A stretch of DNA of 64,000 bases from positions 62,001-126,000 of the forward strand of contig NZ_MIKA01000045.1 of NCBI RefSeq assembly GCF_001730295.1. Reading direction: 5' to 3'. The stretch is from Enterococcus plantarum (GTDB lineage: Bacteria; Bacillota; Bacilli; Lactobacillales; Enterococcaceae). The notes beneath the pieces were generated by a model. It saw only the letters and a list, made by a program, of their open reading frames with translations. It was not told where the DNA came from and searched no databases. This document shows positions 1 to 8,100 of the stretch, in pieces. Position numbers and translations under genes: made by a program. The stretch's first letter is position 1. Each line of letters starts with the position of its first letter.

Positions 1-80
1 AGGAGATGGGAATGTCGCCAAGTGAGTATAGAAGGCAAAAAGAAATTTATTATCCACGTGAATCAATAAATCAAAAGTGA
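1..80 (+). CDS. AraC-family transcriptional regulator, C-terminal end only
   Basis: The window opens inside a gene. Reading in the frame that starts at base 3 gives about 25 residues ending at the TGA at 78-80. They include GMSPSEYRRQ, which matches the segment after the second helix-turn-helix of AraC/XylS regulators. Effector and target cannot be told from this fragment. The family assignment rests on this one motif. Confidence 0.7.
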   Translation, partial: EMGMSPSEYRRQKEIYYPRESINQK

Positions 81-224
81 ATTCTGTAAGGAAGCGTCTT
101 TTGAAAAAAAGTAGTGGAGGATTGTCATAATTTTTCTAAATAAAGTAATTTTTACCAAAAAGAAATGCAAATTCCCCAAACTTTCGCTATAATAAAGAAA
201 ATAACCAAAACAGGAAGTGGAAAG

Positions 225-680
225 ATGAAAAAAGCAGACCGACAACGGTTGATCAAACAACTGATCACAGAAAATGAAATAGAAACCCAAGATGACCTAA
301 TTGCACTGCTTGAACAATCTGGTGTCAAAGCAACCCAAGCTACTGTCTCAAGAGATGTACGTGAAATGAGCATCGTTAAAACTCACGGCTCAGATGGTCG
401 AGTAAAGTATGCCCTATTCTCTCAACAACAAGCATCTAGTAGTGAGGAAAAATTAAAAGAATCTGTGAAAGATTCAGTGATTCGGATGGAACGGGTTCAA
501 TTTATGGTAATCGTCCACACAGATATGGGCGCAGCAGATGTTGTTACTAATTTTTTAGATGAAGTCAGTTATGAAGAAATTGCAGGAACGGTCGCAGGCG
601 TTGATACAATTATTATTATTGCTCGTTCGGAAGATGACGCAGTAGCTGTTGTTGAACGTTTTCAAGCGATGATGGATTAA
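225..680 (+). CDS. argR: ArgR/AhrC-family arginine repressor
   Basis: A 151-residue ArgR-type protein. Residues 1-70 form the winged helix-turn-helix (TQATVSRDVREM). The C-terminal half is the oligomerisation and arginine-binding domain. The ATG at 225 was chosen over an in-frame start 60 bases upstream because GGAAG lies 6-10 bases before it and MKKADRQ matches the usual N-terminus. Known ArgR proteins bind arginine through a paired Asp in GT(I/V)xGDDT; here the segment reads GTVAGVDT, so the first Asp is Val. This may be the non-canonical partner of the two-ArgR systems known in lactic acid bacteria. No arginine genes are adjacent. Confidence 0.88.
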   Translation: MKKADRQRLIKQLITENEIETQDDLIALLEQSGVKATQATVSRDVREMSIVKTHGSDGRVKYALFSQQQASSSEEKLKESVKDSVIRMERVQFMVIVHTDMGAADVVTNFLDEVSYEEIAGTVAGVDTIIIIARSEDDAVAVVERFQAMMD

Positions 681-717
681 ACCTAACCAATCAAAAAATG
701 AAGGGAGAGTCGGTTAC

Positions 718-2244
718 ATGAATTTGAGAGCGTTACAAAATGGATCGGATATAAGAGGGATAGCGGTCAATCATGAGGACAAAAAAGCGAACCTAACACC
801 AGTGCAAGTCGGGAAAATTGCAGTTGGAATGGTTCATTGGCTTCGTGATGAGAAAAATTTAGCTGAAAAACATCAATCGGGAAAATTGAAAATCGGTATC
901 GGTCATGATAGCCGAATTTCAGCAGATAGTTTGAAACAAGCGTTGATAGACAGTTTTGTTCAACAAAACGTTGAAGTATTAGATTTTGGTTTAGCGACAA
1001 CGCCAGCCATGTTTATGGCTACTCAATTTCCTCAATATGAGTGTGATGCGGCGATTATGATTACTGCAAGCCATTTGCCTTATTATTTTAACGGATTGAA
1101 GTTGTTCACTAAATCTGGCGGAGCAGAAAAAGCGGATATTGTCTATATTTTAGAACATGCGGACAACCCTCCCCTTGTAGTGAAAGGCTCAGTAACCAAA
1201 ACCTCGATTTTAGAGGACTATTCTGTTGATTTAACAGATAAAATTCGTAAAGGGATGGATACGATAGAAGAAAAACCTCTCACTGGTTTTCATATTATAG
1301 TAGATGCTGGTAATGGCGCAGGTGGTTTTTTTGCAGAAAACGTTTTAGCTAAACTTGGAGCAGATGTCACAGGTTCGCAATTTTTAGAACCCGACGGCAT
1401 GTTCCCTCATCATATTCCTAATCCAGATAATAAAGAAGCGATGGCAAGCATCCAACAGGCTGTTCTGAAAAATAAAGCAGATTTAGGTGTGATCTTTGAC
1501 ACAGATGTGGATCGCTCTGCTGTAGTAGATGCTTCTGGTGAAGTGATCAATCGAAATAATTTGATTGCGGTGCTAGCAACAATTGTTTTAACTGAATATC
1601 CAGGCAGTAGCATTGTAACGAACTCGCCAACCTCAAGTCATTTGAAAGAGTTTATCGAGTCAAAAGGGGGCTCACAAGTACGTTATATTTCTGGTTATCG
1701 CAATGTAATCAATAAAATGATTCAACTCAATGATGAGGGGATCACTACACCGTTAGCAATCGAAACAAGTGGACACGCAGCTTTCAAAGAAAACTATTCT
1801 TTAGATGATGGGGCGTATGTAATTGCTAAAATTCTGATGTTGTTACCTAAATTAAAAAAAGAAGGGGAAACACTTGGGGATTTGATCAGCTCATTAAAAC
1901 AACCAGCTGAAACCCAAGAATTACGCTTTGAAATTCTAGCAAGAAATATTCGTGAGTATGGGGAACAAATAATACGAGAGTTGTGTGGTTTTGTCGAAAG
2001 GCAAAGAGGTATGACCATCGATCCAGAAAATCATGAGGGACTGCGAGTGACTGTTTCTGATGATTATGGTAGCGGATGGTTTTTATTACGGTTGAGTTTG
2101 CATGAACCATTACTAGTGTTACAAGTCGAAAATGATCAAGCTGGAATGAATCAAAAGGTTTTGGAGAAATTAGCGGACTATTTTGAAGCAATCCCGAATA
2201 TAGATTTAGATAAATTAAATCAAATCTTAAATTATAAAAAATAA
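718..2244 (+). CDS. Phosphoglucomutase/phosphomannomutase family protein
   Basis: A 508-residue alpha-D-phosphohexomutase, which interconverts hexose 1- and 6-phosphates in the cytoplasm. The phosphoserine loop ITASHLPYY carries the catalytic Ser at 118, and the metal loop DTDVDRS has Asp 261, 263 and 265. A sugar-specificity loop, IETSGHAAFKE, and a C-terminal phosphate-binding domain follow. At 508 residues it lies between GlmM (about 450) and the PgcA type (about 575), so glucosamine versus glucose or mannose preference is open. GGGAGAG precedes the start, and the 37-base gap after argR suggests co-transcription. A terminator follows. Confidence 0.85.
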   Translation: MNLRALQNGSDIRGIAVNHEDKKANLTPVQVGKIAVGMVHWLRDEKNLAEKHQSGKLKIGIGHDSRISADSLKQALIDSFVQQNVEVLDFGLATTPAMFMATQFPQYECDAAIMITASHLPYYFNGLKLFTKSGGAEKADIVYILEHADNPPLVVKGSVTKTSILEDYSVDLTDKIRKGMDTIEEKPLTGFHIIVDAGNGAGGFFAENVLAKLGADVTGSQFLEPDGMFPHHIPNPDNKEAMASIQQAVLKNKADLGVIFDTDVDRSAVVDASGEVINRNNLIAVLATIVLTEYPGSSIVTNSPTSSHLKEFIESKGGSQVRYISGYRNVINKMIQLNDEGITTPLAIETSGHAAFKENYSLDDGAYVIAKILMLLPKLKKEGETLGDLISSLKQPAETQELRFEILARNIREYGEQIIRELCGFVERQRGMTIDPENHEGLRVTVSDDYGSGWFLLRLSLHEPLLVLQVENDQAGMNQKVLEKLADYFEAIPNIDLDKLNQILNYKK

Positions 2245-2265
2245 ATATAAAAGTTAATATTTTTT

Positions 2266-2298
2266 AACAGAGTGAATTTTTTTACTCTGTTTTTTTTA
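2266..2298 (+). terminator. Rho-independent terminator of the phosphohexomutase gene
   Basis: Stem AACAGAGT (2266-2273) pairs with ACTCTGTT (2284-2291), and a run of T follows directly. Confidence 0.85.
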
Positions 2299-2579
2299 TT
2301 CTCATAAATTATTTTTTTAATAAAAATTAAATGTATAATCTATCGGTCGATAAAAAACAAGTTATTTAAACTGCATATGTCGTTACTTTATGTTTAAAAT
2401 AATTTATACATCTAAGCACTATTTGCTGAAGGGTATAAGTCTGTTTTTTTTTACATAAGTGTTGATAAATAGGGCTTAAAACAAAAAAATAATTGATTAA
2501 TTCTGAATATTAATTGTACAAGCTGTTTAAATAGCCTGTTTGATGTATCAAGTATTTAAACTCAAATGCCAAAAAAAAG
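2299..2579. other. AT-rich spacer, no gene seen
   Basis: About 280 bases of very AT-rich DNA between the phosphohexomutase terminator and the switch promoter. No ORF with a ribosome-binding site, repeat or hairpin was recognised. Confidence 0.6.
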
Positions 2580-2608
2580 TTGCATATTTTTGTTATTTTA
2601 TTTATAAT
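2580..2608 (+). promoter_or_regulatory. Sigma-A promoter reading into the invertible segment
   Basis: TTGCAT (2580-2585), 17 bases, then a perfect TATAAT (2603-2608). The predicted start, near 2615, lies just outside the left inversion site. In the present orientation it reads through that site into the recombinase gene; after inversion it would read the recombinase antisense. Confidence 0.65.
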
Positions 2609-2626
2609 ACAAATAAAAAATAAAAG

Positions 2627-2656
2627 CCTTCTTGTTTTCAGTTAAAACAAGAAGCG
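2627..2656 (+). repeat. Left inversion site (recombinase core-type site)
   Basis: A 30-bp sequence whose exact reverse complement lies at 4168-4197. Its core is an 11-bp perfect inverted pair, CTTCTTGTTTT (2628-2638) and AAAACAAGAAG (2644-2654), around the asymmetric 5-bp spacer CAGTT. Two inverted arms around a short asymmetric spacer is the usual form of a tyrosine-recombinase crossover site, with the spacer giving direction. The flanks outside the 30 bp are not alike. Confidence 0.85.
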
Positions 2657-2693
2657 CTTGAAAATAAATATTTAATATTTAACGTATGTATCT

Positions 2694-2722
2694 ATTCTAT
2701 TGTTTTGTAATTGAGAAATCAA
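2694..2722 (-). promoter_or_regulatory. Outward promoter inside the invertible segment
   Basis: On the minus strand, TTGATT (2722-2717), 17 bases, then TAGAAT (2699-2694), with a start near 2687, about 33 bases from the left core site. At present it fires leftward into a gene-free spacer. Mirrored about the two core centres, the -10 would fall near 4125-4130 and transcription would start near 4137, about 143 bases before the regulator ATG. A weaker overlapping alternative is TTCACA-18-TACTAT at 2751-2722. Confidence 0.55.
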
Positions 2723-2856
2723 TAGTAGGGACGAGAAAATAATACTGTGAATTTTCTTTTTTTTGAGGAAATTTTAAAAAAAATGAGAAAGAAGAAGAAA
2801 TACTTTACTTTTTAGCAACAAATTTAATGGATTTAAGAATAATCGGGTGGTTTTTA

Positions 2857-2878
2857 CCGCCGTCAGATTCGCCGTCAA
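2857..2878 (+). repeat. Arm-type direct repeat, left copy
   Basis: A 22-bp element with two CCGTCA motifs. It matches 19 of 22 bases with 4106-4127 in the same orientation. It sits just upstream of the recombinase start. Tn916-like integrases use their N-terminal domain to bind such arm sites, and this recombinase has that kind of N-terminus. Confidence 0.65.
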
Positions 2879-2902
2879 TAAGTATAGAAAGGATTTGTTT
2901 TT

Positions 2903-4003
2903 TTGGCTAAAGGTGAGAATATTTACAAACGAAAAGATGGACGCTGGGAAGGGCGTTATCCTAAAGCAAGAAAAATAGATGGAAGCATCCATTATGGTTA
3001 TGTTTATGCTCGTTCGTATCGAGTAGTGAAGGAACAATTACTCGATAAAAAGGCACAGAAACCATTTCACTATACTGGAGAGGTCAAAGAATTTCATGGA
3101 AGATTTGGTGAATGGGCAAATCTTTGGTTAACTGAGATTATGGCACCGAATATAAAAGAAAGTACCTATGCCAGTTATAGTAGTAAACTTCAAGTGCATG
3201 TTTTACCTAGCTTAGAAAATCGCGCTTTAAAGAAAATTACAGCTTTAGATATAGAAAAGCTAGTCAAACGGTTAGCACACTCGTTAGCAGCTAGCTCTAT
3301 TCGTATTGTATTTCGTATCGTAAAAAGTTGTTTTGAAGCGGCTAAAGAGCGTGGCTACATATACATGAATCCTTGTGAGCGAATCATATTACCGAAAGTA
3401 AATAAACAAAAAGTTCAAGCGTTAACACGAGAACAACAAAGAGCAGTAGAGGCTGAAAGTAAAAAAACAGAGCAAGGATTGCCGATCTTACTAGCTTTAG
3501 AAACAGGAATGCGTATAGGCGAAATTTGCGCATTAAAATGGGAAGATATAGATTTTGACTCATCCGTGTTAAAAGTTCAGCGAACGAAGCAGCGTATTGC
3601 CTTACCCAACTTAGCAGGTCAGCGAACCAAAATTGTTGAAACAATTCCTAAAACGGTTAACGCTAGTCGTTCAATTCCGCTATCTCAAAAGATAAAAGAA
3701 GCCCTATTACATTGGAAAAAGCAATCAAACTCAGAGTATGTGGTAACTGCCAACGAACATTCCGTTGAACCAAGAACAGTGAGTTATCGCTTTGAACGAA
3801 TCAAACGAAAAATTGGTTTAAATAATGTGTCTTTTCATGCGCTTCGACATACTTTTGCAACTCGCTGTGTAGAGTTAGGTGTCAATATTGCGGCAATCAG
3901 TTCGCTATTAGGCCATTCGTCCATTAAGCTGACGTTGGACACATACACAAATTCTTTTATAGAAGAACAACGTGCAGCGATTGAAAAATTAGCGTTTATT
4001 TAA
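2903..4003 (+). CDS. Tyrosine recombinase (Tn916/phage integrase type), candidate DNA invertase
   Basis: A 366-residue site-specific recombinase. The N-terminus (IYKRKDGRWEGRYPK) looks like the arm-DNA-binding domain of Tn916-type integrases. Next comes a core-binding SAM-like domain (about 70-165), then the catalytic domain with Arg in TGMRIGE, HALRH, LGHSS and the nucleophile in DTYTN, so all hallmark residues are present. It starts at TTG 2903 behind AGAAAGGA. No excisionase, phage or conjugation genes accompany it, and it lies between two inverted core sites, so it more likely works as an invertase for the adjacent surface operon than as a mobile-element integrase. A phage or ICE remnant is the alternative. 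Confidence 0.88.
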   Translation: MAKGENIYKRKDGRWEGRYPKARKIDGSIHYGYVYARSYRVVKEQLLDKKAQKPFHYTGEVKEFHGRFGEWANLWLTEIMAPNIKESTYASYSSKLQVHVLPSLENRALKKITALDIEKLVKRLAHSLAASSIRIVFRIVKSCFEAAKERGYIYMNPCERIILPKVNKQKVQALTREQQRAVEAESKKTEQGLPILLALETGMRIGEICALKWEDIDFDSSVLKVQRTKQRIALPNLAGQRTKIVETIPKTVNASRSIPLSQKIKEALLHWKKQSNSEYVVTANEHSVEPRTVSYRFERIKRKIGLNNVSFHALRHTFATRCVELGVNIAAISSLLGHSSIKLTLDTYTNSFIEEQRAAIEKLAFI

Positions 4004-4063
4004 TTGTCTTTTGAAAATACACCCGTTTTTATAACATTCGTTATTTTAATTCCTTCAGTTTTC

Positions 4064-4097
4064 GTGAGTTCCTATTCATTTAGGGACTCATTTTTTT
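4064..4097 (+). terminator. Rho-independent terminator after the recombinase gene
   Basis: Stem GAGTTCCT (4066-4073) with AGGGACTC (4082-4089), one G-U pair, followed by seven T. It lies inside the invertible segment and would stop recombinase transcription before it reaches the regulator in the present orientation. Inverted, it has no T run and should not work. Confidence 0.75.
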
Positions 4098-4105
4098 GTT
4101 CATCT

Positions 4106-4127
4106 CCGCCGTCAAAATCTCCGTCAA
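4106..4127 (+). repeat. Arm-type direct repeat, right copy
   Basis: Same layout as 2857-2878, with two CCGTCA motifs and 19 of 22 bases identical in direct orientation. It lies between the recombinase terminator and the right core site, giving the order core, arm, recombinase, arm, core. Confidence 0.65.
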
Positions 4128-4167
4128 CGTTAAAGAGAAATCTAGGAAAATAACGATTAACGGTACC

Positions 4168-4197
4168 CGCTTCTTGTTTTAACTGAAAACAAGAAGG
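4168..4197 (-). repeat. Right inversion site (recombinase core-type site)
   Basis: Exact 30-bp reverse complement of 2627-2656. Arms are 4170-4180 and 4186-4196 around spacer AACTG. It lies 83 bases before the regulator start. No convincing plus-strand promoter was found between the recombinase terminator and 4280 in this orientation. Confidence 0.85.
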
Positions 4198-4279
4198 TCA
4201 CATTTTTTATTTTTCCTCTCAATAAAAAGTGTAAAACTAAATTGACCAAAATACATAGAAAATAAGGGAGAGAACGTAC

Positions 4280-4990
4280 ATGTGTAATATAGGAATTATT
4301 TCATCAAACAATGAGTTAGAAAACGGTGTATATGCAAATATGTTAGAAGTAGCAGAATACAATATTCATTTTCTCAATTTACATGAGAATATCAAATTAA
4401 ATGATGCTACAAAAAAACTAGATGTTCTAATTATTGAAGAAGCTTCAATAGAGAATCAAATGAGCATTATTTGTGACACTATTATCAAAGTTCGAGAACA
4501 GACCTCTTTGTTGATTTGGATCTTGTCAGATACTACTGATAAATCGACTAGAATGGTTTATTTGAAACTGGGTGCGGACAGTATCATTGATAAAACAATT
4601 GATTCAGAGGAACTGATCTTGATCATTGAAAAAAATTTAAGTCGCTATCTTGAGAAATCAATGTATCATGCTAAAAATTCAACAGGTTTTCTACAACAAG
4701 GTAGCAAACAAGAGAGGAAAAGACTCAAATTAATTCACTCTAATTCTAGTGTGTTATTGAATGGAAAGCAAGAAGTAAGCCTTACAAAACTTGAATTCAA
4801 AACGATAGAATTATTAAGTAATCATATAGGTAAAGTATTAACGTACGAAGATATATATGAAAATATATGGGATAAAGTGAGTGAAGATAAGCAATATAGA
4901 GTAACAAATATTATTTATCACTTACGTAGAAAGCTTGAAGATGATTACATTAAAACAGTTCGTTCAAAAGGGTATATGTTGATGACGTAA
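4280..4990 (+). CDS. OmpR/PhoB-type regulator with degenerate receiver, likely WxL operon activator
   Basis: A 236-residue protein. Residues 1-125 look like a receiver domain, and about 150-236 form an OmpR-type winged helix (LTKLEFKTIELLSNH, then YHLRRKLEDD and RSKGYMLMT). At the usual phospho-acceptor position the sequence is DVLIIEE, so Asp is Glu 53; the switch Lys in IIDKT remains. Glu there often mimics the phosphorylated state, so activity may depend on expression level rather than a kinase, and no histidine kinase gene is nearby. GGGAGAG precedes the ATG. Its place between the inversion site and the WxL operon suggests it activates that operon. Confidence 0.8.
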   Translation: MCNIGIISSNNELENGVYANMLEVAEYNIHFLNLHENIKLNDATKKLDVLIIEEASIENQMSIICDTIIKVREQTSLLIWILSDTTDKSTRMVYLKLGADSIIDKTIDSEELILIIEKNLSRYLEKSMYHAKNSTGFLQQGSKQERKRLKLIHSNSSVLLNGKQEVSLTKLEFKTIELLSNHIGKVLTYEDIYENIWDKVSEDKQYRVTNIIYHLRRKLEDDYIKTVRSKGYMLMT

Positions 4991-5021
4991 TTGAAACAAG
5001 CGCACAAAGTGACTGTATTAT
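4991..5021 (+). promoter_or_regulatory. Candidate promoter of the WxL operon
   Basis: TTGAAA (4991-4996) directly after the regulator stop, then a long 19-base spacer and TATTAT (5016-5021). The poor spacing would suit an activator-dependent promoter. The leader to the TTG start would be about 140 bases. Confidence 0.35.
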
Positions 5022-5169
5022 TTTTAGCTTCGTCCATCAATACAACCAGTTGAAAATAGGAAATAAAATGATCAATCCGTTTTCTTGTTTCTAAAATATA
5101 GATAGAAATTTGAAATATAGTGCTTCTAAATGTAGGAACACGCAAGATAAGAAGAAAGGAGGAAGAACA

Positions 5170-8100
5170 TTGAAAAAGAATAAAAAGGGAAGAAAGACCT
5201 TTTTAAAAGTGACAGGAGTATGTGTGATTTCTATACTAAGTTTTCAATTTTTCAGCTCGACACACCTAAAAGCCCAAGAAGAGTCGAATACTGTAGATTC
5301 TTCAGTGAGTCAAAGTGAAACGAGTGCTGGAAAAGAGTTGACTTCTAATACGTCAGAAACAAAAGAAAGCTCTACCTCTAGCGAATCGGTCCAACAACTC
5401 GACCCATCGACAGCGGAAGTATTCAATTCTAATATAGAGCGAAAGCTACCAGATCAAACGAATAGAAAAGAAATTAGTTTAAAATCAAATGCTACCGGCA
5501 TTGTAGCAAAAAATATTGCGAAAAACGTAATTGATATCAAGTCTGTTGGTAGTGATGTTGAGAAATTGAAACAGACGATCATTAAAGATAGTGGTGCCAT
5601 AGCCTACGGATTATCTGGTGGGGCTATTTCTGATGTGACTGACCAGATTCAAATAGATAACTTAGAAGGATTAGAATCGCTATCTTCGAACGCTCTAAAA
5701 GAATTTCGTGTCACACTCAAAGTTCCTGCGGCTCTTGCTGGAACTGAAGAAGATCTTTCGACAGAAGTCATCGTGTATGTTGGTAAAGTTGCAAAACCAA
5801 AAACATGGGCAGAATTAGATGCCGCGTTGAAAAATTCATCCATCACGATTATTGATGTCCAAAACTCAATGACAAATACTCGAGGAAGTCGAAATGACAT
5901 CAATATCGGAAATACCCGCTCTAATTATGTTTTATTAGGAAATGGACATTCGTTAGATTTTATTGGCGATTCATATAGATGGCCTACGTCGACAACTGCT
6001 GTTCATAAGGCCGTTGTGGATAACGTAAATTTGTATGGTGGACATTACTTTGGTCCGATTACAATGTGGGAGGAAAATGGTCCTGGATCAGGAATCACTT
6101 ATCGAAATGTTCATTATACAGGATCGCAGCTAACAGCTTCTTTTCAAGCAATTTTAAGGTTTGAAGAGAAAAATGTTATAAGATCTGTGGCGACAAGTTA
6201 TGTCTCGTATAATGGTACTCGACGTTCGATAGCTAATACGAATCAGTCTGGACTGGAATCGCATACCTTGGTTTTTGGAAAAGATACAGACACAACGATT
6301 GAAGTGGAAAATGGAGACGGAATCATCTTAGGAAGTTGGTATTCTAATACAAACTGGGCACAATCCGTTCAACCTTCAGCCGTACTTGAGGAAAATGCTA
6401 TTGCAACGATTCGAACACTAGGAAATGGTGGGGAATCAAATTCTTGGCAAACTTCTGGTGGAACGATTCAGTCTGCTATTAGTATTCAACGTAATGGGAA
6501 AATAGTCGTTGGTAAAAATGCCGCATTGAATGTAGAGACAGCTAACGGAACAACCCGTGTACCTGTTCGATTAGGATATCAAGCGAATACATCACAATGG
6601 GTTACTTCTATTTCAGTAGGCGAAGGCGGAAAGTTCAATGTCAACGCTAACGGGCCAATTTCAACTACAGCTGCTAGAGCAGCCATTATGTTACAGCAAA
6701 ATTCTGTCATTAATATAGCAAATGGCGCTGTAATGACGGTCAATGCACAAAATATGACCACGGGAGCCCCAGTTATAGATATGGGGGCTAACTCCAAACT
6801 TAATGTAGGGTCGAAAGGGCAGTTAGTCTTAAATAAGATCAAGGGAACAGGTCGAAGTTTACAACTTTCCAGTGGCGCACAATTTGAGGTGAAGGATGAA
6901 GGCACAGCTCATTTTGCTTCAATAGATGAAAGGAATTCTACCGATTCTCAAATATATGCAGGAAACAGTTCTAGTTTTTTTGTTGGTAATAAAGCAGTAT
7001 TTGAATCTGTGATCACTAACGGATCAGGTAAGCGTAGTATGCTAGATTTTGGGAGTAATACAATATTCCGATTTGCTAATGCGAAACGAATTGATTTAGA
7101 TTCAAGAGGGAACACCAATGTTGATATTGTTAAAATGACGAATCCAGGTATATTTTTGGCGGATATTCAAGAAGTTTCTGCTTGGACTAAACGGGATGCG
7201 TATTTACAGGATCCTACTTATAATTGGACACCCATGTATGGGGTTAAGGTAGGCTATAACGGAACGAGAACATCTAGTGTTGTTGCGAATAGTGTGATAA
7301 ATGATACGCAAAAGAACTTTTTAAATGAATATAGAACTGAAAATTTTTCAAGAGTCTTATACCAGTTCATTCCAGATGTTGTCGTAGGACTAGATATACC
7401 ATGTGACAACAAAAAACTTATAGACGGCGAACAGTTAACAGGAGCTGTCAATAACTTCGCTGCTATTCAATTTTATATCGTGTCAGATGAAAATGATCCA
7501 AGTAAAGATGTTTTGTTGACACCGCCTACTGTTGATTCACCTATAGACGGAGATACAAGGAAATTTCACACTATAGCAGATGGAAATGGAAGGTTTACTT
7601 ATAAGTTACCAGATAATGTGGAACTAAAAGCAGGTCAAAAAATCAAAGCGTATGCTTGGCTAGATGGTAAGGATGCGTTTGCTATAGAAAAAGTACTAGA
7701 TGCTACAGCACCTACTGGAGAGTCAGTGGATTATCATATTGCAATGGGAGAAAAAACAGCTGATGCCAGCAAATTTGTTGGTAATCCGAGTGATACGAAT
7801 CCTGAACCACAAAAATTCAAATATGTCTTTAATGATGAGACACCTCAAGCGCAAGTAGAGGAGTGGATGCAAACACCAGGGGAATATACTGTACGAGTGG
7901 ATCTATTTGATGATGCTGGGAACAAAGCAACCATCGTGTCTAAATTGATTGTCCATGGCAAGTTGGCCAATATTGAAGCGAAAGATATTCAAGTTAGTGC
8001 CGCCATAATCAATGGGATGAAACTGGATCAATTAAAAAAGTATATTATTCAAGAAAGTGAAGCAAATGCGTATCAAATTATGGATGGAACGATAGCTTCA

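Larger units (their letters stand above)
2628..4196. mobile_element. Putative invertible DNA segment carrying its own recombinase
   Basis: Inverted core sites at 2628-2654 and 4170-4196 bound about 1.5 kb that holds a tyrosine recombinase gene, its terminator, two direct arm-like repeats, and a promoter firing outward to the left. Recombination between oppositely oriented sites would invert the segment. It would then move the internal promoter to the right edge, facing the regulator gene that starts at 4280. Seen: sites, gene and promoter geometry. Inferred: actual inversion and its effect on the WxL operon. Confidence 0.75.

Noticed and set aside
2628-2654. The palindromic inversion site read as a rho-independent terminator
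   Set aside because: The stem is good but no T tract follows on either strand, and the identical copy in inverted orientation points to recombination.
2903-4003. Integrase as sign of a prophage or ICE
   Set aside because: No structural, replication, excision or conjugation genes are on either side; the next gene is a surface-operon regulator.
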